Part shown: positions 8,344 through 17,377 of the stretch, one piece after another
Layout: each line of letters starts with the position of its first letter
How positions within the stretch are numbered: position 1 is the first letter of the stretch
Assembly (NCBI GenBank): GCA_943789105.1
Contig: CALSSW010000001.1
Coordinates: 620,001-684,000 of the forward strand
DNA from: an uncultured Ulvibacter sp.
GTDB taxonomy: Bacteria > Bacteroidota > Bacteroidia > Flavobacteriales > Flavobacteriaceae
Length of the DNA: 64,000 nt
Reading direction: 5' to 3'
Program-made: the position numbers and the translations under genes
The notes under the pieces: generated by a model
The model's input: only the letters and a program-made list of their open reading frames with translations
Told to the model about the DNA's origin: nothing
The model's database searches: none

Positions 8344-9874
8344 ATCCCTCTGGAGGAAACTCTGTGCTTTGATAAGCGCCAGCATCTGCAGGATCATTCC
8401 TTGGAGTACCGTTAAGATCTAGAGGTACTAAGTTTGAAATGTTAGGATCTGCGATACCCTCTGCACCAGAGATATTTTTTTCTATATTGAAATTATTTTC
8501 ACTCGTATCTTCAAAGGCAGGGTCAATGTTTACCACCACGGTATTATCAAACTCATATAGTGGGTTTCCTTCAAAGTTGTTATTAATGTCATTAAAACGA
8601 AGTAGGGTACTATTGAGTGAAAAGTTAAAGGCGTTACTTTCATTAATAGGAAATAAGCCTAACTCAATATTTTCACTTCCATAAATAATACAATTGTTAA
8701 AATTTGCTTGTGTTAAATCAAAAGCAATAACACCATTTTCTGTCTCTAGGCCATTATCTATTTGCAGGGCAGGAAATGATCTAAAACCATTAGACCAATA
8801 ATTTACAAAAGTACAGTGGTTAAAAGTATAAGTTCCCCCTAAAGATAGTGCTAAGCTTGATTGCCCACTGTTGTTTATCACTAGGTTTTCTCCGTAGATA
8901 TTTGCAGTTCTGGCAAGCAGCCCTATATTGGCAGCGTTGTAAATTTGAGTGTTTTTCAGGGTGAGTGTTCTATCTCCATCATTGCTGTCCATGAGTATTC
9001 CAACAGAAGCATTTTTAATGGTAGTAAAACTAAATTCATTATTTGTGCTTCCTGCGGTACACCATATGGTGCCCCATTGTCCAGGTACCTCTTCAAATGC
9101 AGGCTCAAGTCTATCACTTTCAAAAATAATTTCTCCCTCCATAGCTTCAAGATCTTGGCTTTGTGTTCCGTTTGCTTTTATGGAAGCCGTGTTAGCCACT
9201 AGCAACCCACTATTTTTATGGAAATGTATGCGCGCCCCAGGGTCTATAATAAGTTCATCACCCGGACCAACTGCTGCATAGCCGTAAATTACATATGGTT
9301 TTTCATTGGTAAAATTTAACTCTGTGTTGTCTAAGAAAAATCCTTCTATGTCAATGGCCTGCTCACCACTACCTAAAGTTAATGTTTCATAAATACCGTC
9401 TCCTAGGTCTTCTGGGAATAAAAAAACAGCATCTTTCACTAGGGTTATTAAGGTTACATCTTGTTGATTACCGGCAGTGTCAAACTGTATTTTATCTTCA
9501 TACAGGAACTCCAAGCCACCTCCAGGTAAGTTGTCTATATCAAGAGTAGTTTCTACAAAAACAAAGATACTATCCTTGGCCAATATGTTTATGTCATTAA
9601 AAATTTTGCCAGGTAAGCCATCAACATTTAATCTGTACTGAGAATCTTCTCCCTCACCCAAACGTATGATAGGTATGGTGATATCATCATCACTTGTGTT
9701 ATATACTTTAAGGTTATAAGTGCTAGAACCAATATTAGTGAAAACAGTATCTAAAAAAACAGTATCTCTTGAAAACTGAAGGTTTCCAGTACTTGGAACA
9801 GTTTCAAAATCATTACGGCAAGAACTCCATAGTATTACAGAACAAAACAGAAAAAGGCCATAGGCATACTTCAT
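8342..9874 (-). CDS. Right-handed beta-helix lipoprotein
   Basis: The start is placed at the ATG at 9874 because it gives a good lipoprotein signal (LFLFCSVILWSSC) in a 510-residue protein; an upstream ATG would add 20 residues that hide the signal. After an Ig-like N-terminal part (about residues 30-150) the sequence shows the repeating short strands of parallel beta-helix proteins (NTQIYNAANIGLLA, NNSGQSSLALSLGGTYTFNHCTF). The C-terminus DLNGTPRNDPADAGAYQ is typical of Bacteroidota choice-of-anchor/beta-helix proteins. Probably surface or periplasmic; substrate unknown. Similar folds bind or cleave polysaccharides, but I see no catalytic signature. Confidence 0.75.
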   Translation of the reverse strand: MKYAYGLFLFCSVILWSSCRNDFETVPSTGNLQFSRDTVFLDTVFTNIGSSTYNLKVYNTSDDDITIPIIRLGEGEDSQYRLNVDGLPGKIFNDINILAKDSIFVFVETTLDIDNLPGGGLEFLYEDKIQFDTAGNQQDVTLITLVKDAVFLFPEDLGDGIYETLTLGSGEQAIDIEGFFLDNTELNFTNEKPYVIYGYAAVGPGDELIIDPGARIHFHKNSGLLVANTASIKANGTQSQDLEAMEGEIIFESDRLEPAFEEVPGQWGTIWCTAGSTNNEFSFTTIKNASVGILMDSNDGDRTLTLKNTQIYNAANIGLLARTANIYGENLVINNSGQSSLALSLGGTYTFNHCTFVNYWSNGFRSFPALQIDNGLETENGVIAFDLTQANFNNCIIYGSENIELGLFPINESNAFNFSLNSTLLRFNDINNNFEGNPLYEFDNTVVVNIDPAFEDTSENNFNIEKNISGAEGIADPNISNLVPLDLNGTPRNDPADAGAYQSTEFPPEG

Positions 9875-10006
9875 ATATAAAATTTTTTGATAAAAATATA
9901 ACTTTTTATTGGGTGTAATATCGTAAAAAAGCAAAGATTTGACCTAAGTAACATCTTCACAAAATTTGCTGCCATTTGTTGTTACAATTATAAAGAGGGT
10001 AGCACC

Positions 10007-11062
10007 TTACTTTTTTTCGAAAAACTGAATCTTAAAAAGCTTGTCCCAATTTTTACCTGTTACATAAATAATGTTTGGTTCTCCTTTAGAGGCAATACCA
10101 TTTAAGACATTTAATTTATTGTGCTGGGTTACTTTCTTTTTTAATCCTTGTAGGTTAATAACACCCTCTACAGCTCCGTTTGCTGGGTCTATTATAGCTA
10201 TAGCGGGTGTTGTGTAGATGTTTGCGTAAATAGCGCCATTAATCCACTCAAGTTCATTTACGTAATCTATTTTAGTTTTGTTGGTGTACATTTCTATATA
10301 GCTTTCTTCTGCAAGGGTTTCTGGGTTTAGTTTCCAGATTTTACTAGTACCATCACTCTTGTATAAGGAGCTACCATCATTACAAAGTCCCCAACCTTGC
10401 ATACTTTTATTATAGGCAAATGTTCCTGTTTTTTCAAGGGTCTCTAGATTGTATATAAAACCCATAGATTCTCTCCAAGTAAGTTGATATAGCTTATCTT
10501 TCATAATTGTTAATCCTTCTGCAAAATACTGCCTATCAAGGGCTATGTTTTTTTCTACACGGCCAGTTTTATAATCTGTTTTTCGAAGCGTAGATTCGCC
10601 ATATTGTCCTGTACTTTCATATAAAACATCTCCCACAAATTCTAAACCTTGCGTATATGCATTTATATCATGAGGATAGGTCTCTAAAATTTTATAATCA
10701 TACAATATCGGTGCTATAGATGACAGCACAGTGATAGATTTTGAAACACGATAAATCTTGCCATCGCTTTTGATTTCAGCACTAATTACTTTATCACCAA
10801 GAGTTGTGTCAGAGAAGTCAAAATTTCCTTGAAAGGATTCATTTGCTAATGCCTTTTCTCCGTTTACAGTATAGGTAACTGCATCAATAGAATTTCCTTT
10901 GTTACTTTTTACAGTAAAAGTTATAGTATCTGCATTTGAAACAGCTCTTTTATTACCTTTAATTTCAATTGAAAAAAGCGTGTTTTCGTTTTGGCTTTTT
11001 GAACCACAACTGCTGCAAAAAATTACTAGGAGTAGGGTTACTAAGTAGGTTTTGTATTTCAT
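10007..11062 (-). CDS. Glutaminyl-peptide cyclotransferase lipoprotein
   Basis: The 351-residue lipoprotein (lipobox FCSSC near residue 19) has an extra N-terminal Ig-like domain (about 25-115) ahead of a beta-propeller of the plant/bacterial glutamine cyclotransferase family. Diagnostic motifs are YPHDINAYTQGLEF, LYESTGQYGESTL, LYQLTWRE and VNELEWINGAIYANIY near the C-terminus. The enzyme converts N-terminal glutamine of exported proteins to pyroglutamate, which may protect them from aminopeptidases. It belongs to the propeller type, not the zinc type. The Ig-like extension is typical of Flavobacteriia copies as far as I know. Confidence 0.9.
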   Translation of the reverse strand: MKYKTYLVTLLLVIFCSSCGSKSQNENTLFSIEIKGNKRAVSNADTITFTVKSNKGNSIDAVTYTVNGEKALANESFQGNFDFSDTTLGDKVISAEIKSDGKIYRVSKSITVLSSIAPILYDYKILETYPHDINAYTQGLEFVGDVLYESTGQYGESTLRKTDYKTGRVEKNIALDRQYFAEGLTIMKDKLYQLTWRESMGFIYNLETLEKTGTFAYNKSMQGWGLCNDGSSLYKSDGTSKIWKLNPETLAEESYIEMYTNKTKIDYVNELEWINGAIYANIYTTPAIAIIDPANGAVEGVINLQGLKKKVTQHNKLNVLNGIASKGEPNIIYVTGKNWDKLFKIQFFEKK

Positions 11063-11164
11063 GAGTGTTGTTTGATATTTGATACTTATTGAACTATCTA
11101 TTTTCAGGATAATTGCATTATACCCTGTGGCAAGATATTTATTATAAATGATTCTTAAAAATTG

Positions 11165-11194
11165 TTTGCAAAATTACAAAATGAAGTATATTTG
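11165..11194 (+). promoter_or_regulatory. Promoter of SRP RNA (TTTG-N18-TATATTTG)
   Basis: TTTG at 11165-11168 and TATATTTG at 11187-11194, 18 bases apart, give a textbook Bacteroidota sigma-A promoter. The RNA 5' end is inferred six bases downstream. Confidence 0.8.
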
Positions 11195-11199
11195 TATTT

Positions 11200-11297
11200 G
11201 GCAAGTCCTACACAACTAGCTCCTGTAGAATCCCCCAGGGCGGGAACGCAGCAAGGGTAAATGGTCGTAGCAGTGTGATGTAGGTAGCTTGCCTTTT
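11200..11297 (+). ncRNA. ffs: Signal recognition particle RNA, small bacterial type
   Basis: The 4.5S-type RNA pairs with Ffh for co-translational membrane targeting. The ends GGCAAG and CTTGCC close the helix, and the apical domain contains GGGCGGGAACGCAGCAAGGG, with the conserved loop and asymmetric internal loop that bind the Ffh M domain. A T-run after the last pair acts as the terminator. A canonical promoter lies directly upstream. Exact ends are uncertain by a few bases. Confidence 0.93.
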
Positions 11298-11326
11298 TTT
11301 GATTTTTATTTAAAATTAGATATATA

Positions 11327-11360
11327 AAAAAACGCTTTACAGATATGTAAAGCGTTTTTT
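11327..11360. terminator. Terminator after sodC
   Basis: AAAAAACGCTTTAC / GTAAAGCGTTTTTT perfect inverted repeat with a short loop, 16 bases after the sodC stop (minus strand). It can also back up SRP RNA termination. Confidence 0.85.
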
Positions 11361-11375
11361 GTTTCTCTGTAAAAT

Positions 11376-11969
11376 TTATTCTATAATTCCACCACAACTT
11401 ACTCTTGCTCCCGCAGCTCCAGAGGGTTGAGAAGTAAGATCATCTTCACCTTGGTGTATGATAACTGCCTTGCCTAAAATGTTTTTTGCTGGATCATCAC
11501 AGCCAATACACCACTGATCTGTAGACATGCTAATGGCTCCAACTCCATTGTTATCTACAGTAAAATTTCCGATATCTCCTTTGTGGTATCCTTTTTCAGA
11601 TCCCCATGGACCATGATTTTCAAAGGTCGGGTTCCAGTGCCCTCCTGCAGATTTTCCATCTCGTGATGCGCAATCTGCTTTTTCATGAATGTGTATTGCA
11701 TGCAAGCCAGGAGTTAGGCCTTTGGCCTTGGCGTCAAAATATACAACATCTCCTTTTTGTTTAAAGTATGCTATTGCTTTAGATTTTTTTTCTCCCTTAG
11801 ACTCTAGAATAACTTTTAATTTTATTGTTTTCATGTCTTGCTTTAATGTGGACTCAATCATTGCTGCTTGCGACTCACCATCTGTTGTTTTTGTTGGCTC
11901 TTTGGTGTCGTTTTTACAGCTTGTGGCACTCAATAACACTAGCATGGTTACTAAAATATAATTTTTCAT
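11376..11969 (-). CDS. sodC: Cu/Zn superoxide dismutase lipoprotein
   Basis: Dismutates superoxide in the periplasm or outer envelope. 197 residues: a lipoprotein signal (LLSATSC, Cys18), a linker, then the SOD domain. Metal ligands are visible in HAIHIHEKADC (copper His pair), GGHWNPTFENHG (zinc ligands) and AVIIHQGEDDL (copper His). The disulfide cysteines are in KADC and ARVSCGG. It is a single gene with its own terminator and a short T-rich leader. Confidence 0.95.
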   Translation of the reverse strand: MKNYILVTMLVLLSATSCKNDTKEPTKTTDGESQAAMIESTLKQDMKTIKLKVILESKGEKKSKAIAYFKQKGDVVYFDAKAKGLTPGLHAIHIHEKADCASRDGKSAGGHWNPTFENHGPWGSEKGYHKGDIGNFTVDNNGVGAISMSTDQWCIGCDDPAKNILGKAVIIHQGEDDLTSQPSGAAGARVSCGGIIE

Positions 11970-12107
11970 AGTGATAATTTTTAATTGTTAATCTAAGGGC
12001 AAGTTACAATTTAACCTTTCGGCAAAAAAAAAGATGCAACGTTTTTTTTTTTAACAAAACACAAAGTAATACAACGCATTAAAGGTAATTTGATTTTATA
12101 GACGTGA

Positions 12108-12794
12108 TTACTTCTTTTTATCTCTAAGATCGAGCATATACCAAATCCCTATTTGAAAACGATCATAATTTTTTCCTGTAAAGTGATTTTTTAAATACCC
12201 TACCTGCGTTGTAATATTATTATTAATATGATATCCTACAGCTGTATATAATCTGTTTTGACTAAAAACAGGTTCTTGTAGGTTAATAAAAATTTCATCG
12301 TAGGCAGATACAAACCAATTTTTATCAATAGGGTAGGAGACTCTAAGTAGATACCGCGCTCTATATTGCGTGTCATTGCCAGAAATTGGGCTGTCTATAA
12401 AACGTTGTTCAAATCTATAACGGTGTGTTGCCTTAAATTTTCCCAAAGTGTTTTTACTAGTAAACTGCCCATATAGTCTATGCTCCAGGCTGTTTTGCTC
12501 ACCGGTTGGTTCACTGAAGGTTCCGTCTGTAGAAATATATCCATACCCTACAGTAGCTGTTGTACTTTTGTTTATATGCCAATTTACTCCCGTTCTTAGC
12601 AGTAACTGATTAAAATTTGAACCAAACTCATAGGTTCTATACTGTACCTCTGGAGAAATACTAATTTTATCTGAAAGGCGTGCATTTCCAAAAAACATCA
12701 ACCAAGATCCAAATTCATCTTGGCCATTTTCTTGTGCCTTTGTGGTTTGAATTGTTACAAGTGTAATAAGCAGTAGTGCAATCGTTTTTTTCAT
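12108..12794 (-). CDS. DUF2490 outer-membrane beta-barrel protein
   Basis: 228 residues with a cleavable signal (VTIQTTKAQ). The mature part alternates polar and hydrophobic residues with aromatic girdles, e.g. SISPEVQYRTYEF, HRYRFEQRF, YLLRVSYPI, FVSAYDEIFINL and DRFQIGIWYMLDL, typical of DUF2490. The final strand ends just before the Lys-rich tail DLRDKKK. Function of this family is unknown. It lies 32 bases after the start-side of the propeller gene 12827-15997 and reads in the same direction, so co-transcription is likely. Confidence 0.8.
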   Translation of the reverse strand: MKKTIALLLITLVTIQTTKAQENGQDEFGSWLMFFGNARLSDKISISPEVQYRTYEFGSNFNQLLLRTGVNWHINKSTTATVGYGYISTDGTFSEPTGEQNSLEHRLYGQFTSKNTLGKFKATHRYRFEQRFIDSPISGNDTQYRARYLLRVSYPIDKNWFVSAYDEIFINLQEPVFSQNRLYTAVGYHINNNITTQVGYLKNHFTGKNYDRFQIGIWYMLDLRDKKK

Positions 12795-12826
12795 TTCTTT
12801 AAAATATAATTTTGGTGTTACTTTTT

Positions 12827-15800
12827 TTAATTTTTACTAAATACTTTGGTGTCTTTAAAGGGTTTTGTTTTTACCTTAGTCATGGCATCTTTATAGGCCA
12901 CCCAATCTTTTTCAAAAAAAGCGTTGGTTTTCTCAAGGGCTTCATTGAGTTGGTTTTGGGCATGTTTTAGTAGCGTAATTTCTGTTTGGGTGATCCCATC
13001 TGGGCGGCTACCGCCATACCAACTTGCAGTTCTAATTCTATTTAGTACCGTAACCTCAGGATTTCTAGTGATGCCTTGTCGCTTGTCTTCTTTACCTATA
13101 TAAAGCGCGATAAGATTTTCTATAGTTTCTGAAATCTCAGTACTTGAATCAATAGCTTGTTTGTGCAGCTTTTTGTCTTCTTTTTTTAATGTGTCACTAA
13201 AATTAGTTGCGGTGTTTTTACTTTCTACCAATTGTTTTACAGCATCTGCAGCAACTTGGGTCATCTGCTGAACTGTTTTTGAAGTTGCATACCTTTGGTC
13301 AATTGCCTTTTGAGAAACAGCTATTCTGGGATCGCTAACCACAGTAATAGAAGTTTGAGTAGTCACACCATCGTTGGATAAAACAACGTTATAGTTCCCT
13401 GGTTTTACCCTGCTACCACTTGGTTCATTCTTTCTTTTTCTTATTTTTCTTGAAGGTCTATCTCCACCGGCTTCATTTAAGTACCAAGTCCATCTATAAA
13501 TACCAGAACTATCTGGAACTTTTCTTTTAAGAGTCCTAATCAAGCGGTCCTGGTCATAAATTTTCATATATATAGAGTCACTTGACAGCTTTTGCTTTTG
13601 AGAACTTTCTTCGGTTTTTATACTTGTTTGTTTTGCATTATACCAATAGCTAATGTGCGCCCCAAAAGCTTTGTTTTCTCCTTGGTACATTGCATCTGCG
13701 CCAAACCTGCTGCCTGTTGGTTGCTGATAGGCTGCTTGATACGCTGTGGGTGGGGTAAATACTTTTAGCCTTTGCTCTAAAATGCGAGTTTCTTTGGCAA
13801 TAGCTCTTAGTGGGCTAATATCATCCAATACCCAGGCTGCACGTCCAAAGGTACCTATCACCAAGTCATTTTCTCTTTCTTGAATTACCAAATCTTTTAC
13901 AGGTACCGTTGGGAATCCATGTGTCCATTTGTTCCAAGTTTTTGCTGCATTGGTAGAGTAATACAGCCCATCATCTGTTCCTAAAAAAAGCAGGTTTTTT
14001 TCTTGTGGATCCTCTATTACACAAAGGGCATAACTCTGGGTGTCTTGGGTCCCTACAATTCTTGTCCAAGAACGCCCATAATTTGTGGTGCGGTATGCAT
14101 AAGGGGTGTAGTCAAACCTTCTGTAGTTGTTTGCTACTAGAAGGGCTTCGGCTTTATTTTTATTACTTGCTTTAATTTGGGTAATCCAACTTCCTTTTGG
14201 AAGGCCAGGGAGTTTTGAGATTTCATCCCAAGTGGTTCCTGCATTTTTACTCACATGTACGCGCCCATCATCTGTACCAACATACAATACCTCTTTGTCT
14301 AATGTTGAAGGCTCAATCACTAAAATGGTGGTATGGTTTTCGGCGCCTGTTGCATCCATAGTTAATCCGCCACTTTGACTTTGTTTTTGTTTTTCTGGAT
14401 CATTGGTTGTTAAATCTGGAGATATTACACTCCAAGTAAGCCCTTTGTCCATAGATTTATGCACAAATTGACTCCCAAAATAAATGGTACTTGCATCAAA
14501 AGGATCAATATTAATGGCGCTATTCCAATTAAATCTGAGAGTAACATCTGGATCTTCATGAGTTGGTTTTACTGTGTAGTTGTTTCCGGTTTGATGATCA
14601 TACCTACTAACCGAGCCCTGCTGGCTCATACTCCAGCCGTAGCGGCTATCTTCTCTGTCTGGGACAACATCAAAACCATCACCAAAACTTATTTCTTGCC
14701 AATAACTGTTTCTTATGCCTTGGTCCTTCCAAACATAGGCAGGACCTCTCCAGCTACCATTATCTTGCATACCACCGTATACATTGTATGGAAACTCATT
14801 ATCTACATTGATATGATAAAACTGTGCTACAGGTATATTGCCAATAAAGCGCCAGGTTTTTCCTCCATCTCTGGTAATATTCATGCCGCCGTCATTACCA
14901 TCTATCATAAAATTTCCGTTGCTTGGATGTATCCACCAGGCGTGATGATCTGGATGTACTCCGTTATCCACACCATATGCAGGCATAAGTTGTTTAAAGT
15001 TTTTACCTCCATCTTCACTTACATTAACATAGGTAAACACAGAATACACTCTATTTTCATTTTGAGGGTCTACAAATATATCACTGTAATAAAAAGGTCT
15101 GTTTCCAATATCGCTTTTATCATTGGTCTTTGTCCAGGTAAATCCTGCGTCTGTACTTTTATACAGCGCATTTTTTTTGGCCTCTACCAAGGCATATATA
15201 ATGTTAGGTTTGTTTGGGGCTATGGCAAGGCCAATGCGCCCTAGATCTCCCTCTGGCAGCCCGTCTTTATGAGTGCGCTCTTCCCAGGTTGTACCACCAT
15301 TGTGAGTTATGAAAATTCCAGAACCTTCTCCTCCAGATGTAAAAAACCAAGGATCTCTTTTATGCTCCCACATGGCAACTATGATTTTATTTGGGTTTGT
15401 GGGGTCCATGACCATATCAGCAACACCCGTTTTGTTGTTTTGAAATAAAATTTGTTTCCAGGAATTTCCACCATCGGTAGTTTTATAAACACCGCGCTGC
15501 TCATGTTCACCCCATGGAGAACCAATGGCGCCAATATACACTGTATCTGGATTGCTTGGGTCTATGAGTATTTTATGAATATGCCTTGTTTTCTCCAAAC
15601 CCATGGAGTTCCATGAGTGGCCACCATCTATAGATTTATAAACACCATAGCCGCCGTTTAGACTATTTCTTGGGTTTCCCTCTCCAGTACCTACCCAAAT
15701 CACGGCGGGGTTAGATTGCTGAATTGCAAGGGCTCCAACAGAGGCTGTTTTTTCGTTATCAAAAATAGGTTTCCAAGTAATGCCACCACTGTTAGATTTC

Positions 15801-15997
15801 CATAAACCACCAGAGGCCGTACCTACATACATTACCTCTGGGTTATTGAGAACAACATCTATAGCCGTAACACGGCCAGACATGCCTCCAGGACCTATAT
15901 TTCTTGGCATTAAATCTTGCAAGTAATTAATAGGTAATTCTTGAGATAATAGCGTGGCTGAGATGCAAATAAGCAACAATAATAGACTTTTTTTCAT
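12827..15997 (-). CDS. Large secreted VPS10/sortilin-like beta-propeller protein
   Basis: 1056 residues with a signal peptide (LLICISATLLSQ). Two propellers of BNR/sortilin type follow, shown by repeated GGxTW-type Asp-box motifs (SNSGGITW, SIDGGHSW, TTDGGNSW, THNGGTTW, STDAGFTW, SKNAGTTW). The C-terminal ~250 residues (after about 760) hold a beta-sandwich and a helical region with many Lys/Glu. Databases often label such proteins glycosyl hydrolase, but I see no catalytic signature and treat that name as unsupported. Probably periplasmic or exported; no T9SS tail is visible. Confidence 0.8.
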   Translation of the reverse strand: MKKSLLLLLICISATLLSQELPINYLQDLMPRNIGPGGMSGRVTAIDVVLNNPEVMYVGTASGGLWKSNSGGITWKPIFDNEKTASVGALAIQQSNPAVIWVGTGEGNPRNSLNGGYGVYKSIDGGHSWNSMGLEKTRHIHKILIDPSNPDTVYIGAIGSPWGEHEQRGVYKTTDGGNSWKQILFQNNKTGVADMVMDPTNPNKIIVAMWEHKRDPWFFTSGGEGSGIFITHNGGTTWEERTHKDGLPEGDLGRIGLAIAPNKPNIIYALVEAKKNALYKSTDAGFTWTKTNDKSDIGNRPFYYSDIFVDPQNENRVYSVFTYVNVSEDGGKNFKQLMPAYGVDNGVHPDHHAWWIHPSNGNFMIDGNDGGMNITRDGGKTWRFIGNIPVAQFYHINVDNEFPYNVYGGMQDNGSWRGPAYVWKDQGIRNSYWQEISFGDGFDVVPDREDSRYGWSMSQQGSVSRYDHQTGNNYTVKPTHEDPDVTLRFNWNSAINIDPFDASTIYFGSQFVHKSMDKGLTWSVISPDLTTNDPEKQKQSQSGGLTMDATGAENHTTILVIEPSTLDKEVLYVGTDDGRVHVSKNAGTTWDEISKLPGLPKGSWITQIKASNKNKAEALLVANNYRRFDYTPYAYRTTNYGRSWTRIVGTQDTQSYALCVIEDPQEKNLLFLGTDDGLYYSTNAAKTWNKWTHGFPTVPVKDLVIQERENDLVIGTFGRAAWVLDDISPLRAIAKETRILEQRLKVFTPPTAYQAAYQQPTGSRFGADAMYQGENKAFGAHISYWYNAKQTSIKTEESSQKQKLSSDSIYMKIYDQDRLIRTLKRKVPDSSGIYRWTWYLNEAGGDRPSRKIRKRKNEPSGSRVKPGNYNVVLSNDGVTTQTSITVVSDPRIAVSQKAIDQRYATSKTVQQMTQVAADAVKQLVESKNTATNFSDTLKKEDKKLHKQAIDSSTEISETIENLIALYIGKEDKRQGITRNPEVTVLNRIRTASWYGGSRPDGITQTEITLLKHAQNQLNEALEKTNAFFEKDWVAYKDAMTKVKTKPFKDTKVFSKN

Positions 15998-16170
15998 GGC
16001 TAGGTTTTCCTTTAAATATAAGTACTAAATATAAACAAGCAAAACGTGATACTTGCGTTTGAATTCTTAAAATACACTTAAATTTTTTTTGGGTATTGAG
16101 ATGTGTTTTTTAATAGCAGTTTAACGTTTGTGTTTTTTAAATAAACAGAATAAGCCGTAATTTTATAAGC

Positions 16171-17334
16171 ATGAATAAACCTTCAAAAAATACGTCATCA
16201 CAGCATCAAAAATCTGGATTTATATTCACCAAACACAGTGCAAAACAGGAATCTATCTTTGATCGTTTATTTGGTGTTTTTCAAGAGCTCATAACCCATA
16301 CCTCTGGTGATTTTGATGAAGCTATAGATTGGTTGCGCCAGCTAGATCAAGAGTATAAGATTACCACTGATGAATACACCATTGATGATTTTATTCAAGA
16401 ATTAAAAGATCGAGGCTTTATAAGAGAAGAGTTTGAGCAAGATGGTACTAATGGACCTGGACAAGGTGATGGAAAACTATCTATTACAGAAAAATTAGAA
16501 AGATCTTTAAGAAAACGTGCCCTAGAGCAAATCTTCGGAAATATAAAACGTTCTGGGCAAGGAAATCATAAAACCAAACAACTTGGATTTGGTGATGAAC
16601 AATCTGGTGATTTTAGGCAGTATCAATTTGGTGATGCCATGGATCAAATCTCCATGACCGAAAGTATTAAAAATGCCCAAATTAATAATGGCATTGGAGA
16701 TTTTCGCCTAACAGAAAGTGATCTTGTAGTAGAGGAGTCTATGCATAAATCTCAAATGAGCACCGTACTTATGATAGATATTAGCCATTCTATGATTTTG
16801 TATGGAGAGGATAGAATTACTCCTGCAAAAAAAGTAGCCATGGCCCTAAGTGAACTAATCACCACCAGATACCCCAAGGATACTCTTGATATTTTAGTTT
16901 TTGGGAATGATGCCTGGCCTATCAAAATAAAAGATTTACCCTATCTAACTGTTGGGCCTTACCATACCAATACTGTGGCAGGATTACAATTGGCTATGGA
17001 TATGCTCAGAAGAAAAAGAAATACCAACAAACAAATTTTTATGATCACAGATGGTAAACCAAGTTGTTTGCGTTTGCCCGACGGAAGGTACTATAAAAAC
17101 AGTAATGGTCTTGATGAGCATATTGTAAATAAATGTTATATGATGGCCGCCCAGGCAAGAAAATTGCATATTCCTATCACAACTTTTATGATTGCTAGTG
17201 ACCCATATTTGCAACAATTTGTAGATCAATTTACTCAGGCCAATCAAGGAAAATCTTTTTATACCGGTTTGCAAGGGCTGGGAGAAATGATTTTTACAGA
17301 TTACGAAACCAATAGAAAACGAAACCTTAGATAA
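16171..17334 (+). CDS. VWA-domain protein, partner of the adjacent ChlI-like ATPase
   Basis: 387 residues, no signal peptide. The N-terminal half (1-190) is charged and helical. The C-terminal half is a von Willebrand A domain with a MIDAS of the DxSxS type (DISHS, 203-207), a downstream Thr in YHTNTVAGL and the third-site motif MITDGKPS (291-298). All metal-site elements look intact. The AAA+ ATPase gene starts 43 bases downstream, so the pair resembles MoxR/VWA and ChlI/ChlD couples, in which the ATPase remodels a target selected by the VWA protein. The target here is unknown; no chlorophyll or cobalt-chelatase gene is nearby. Confidence 0.85.
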   Translation: MNKPSKNTSSQHQKSGFIFTKHSAKQESIFDRLFGVFQELITHTSGDFDEAIDWLRQLDQEYKITTDEYTIDDFIQELKDRGFIREEFEQDGTNGPGQGDGKLSITEKLERSLRKRALEQIFGNIKRSGQGNHKTKQLGFGDEQSGDFRQYQFGDAMDQISMTESIKNAQINNGIGDFRLTESDLVVEESMHKSQMSTVLMIDISHSMILYGEDRITPAKKVAMALSELITTRYPKDTLDILVFGNDAWPIKIKDLPYLTVGPYHTNTVAGLQLAMDMLRRKRNTNKQIFMITDGKPSCLRLPDGRYYKNSNGLDEHIVNKCYMMAAQARKLHIPITTFMIASDPYLQQFVDQFTQANQGKSFYTGLQGLGEMIFTDYETNRKRNLR

Positions 17335-17377
17335 TAGCTTACAAAATAAAAAATAACACAAGAATAGACCCTTACTT

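Noticed and set aside
14459-15244. A 261-residue open frame on the plus strand opposite the VPS10-like propeller gene
   Set aside because: It has no recognisable domain, is antisense to a well-conserved gene and reflects the codon bias of the real frame.
12827-15997. Glycosyl hydrolase function for the propeller protein
   Set aside because: Asp-box propeller repeats are present, but no catalytic residues can be recognised, so the common database label is not supported.
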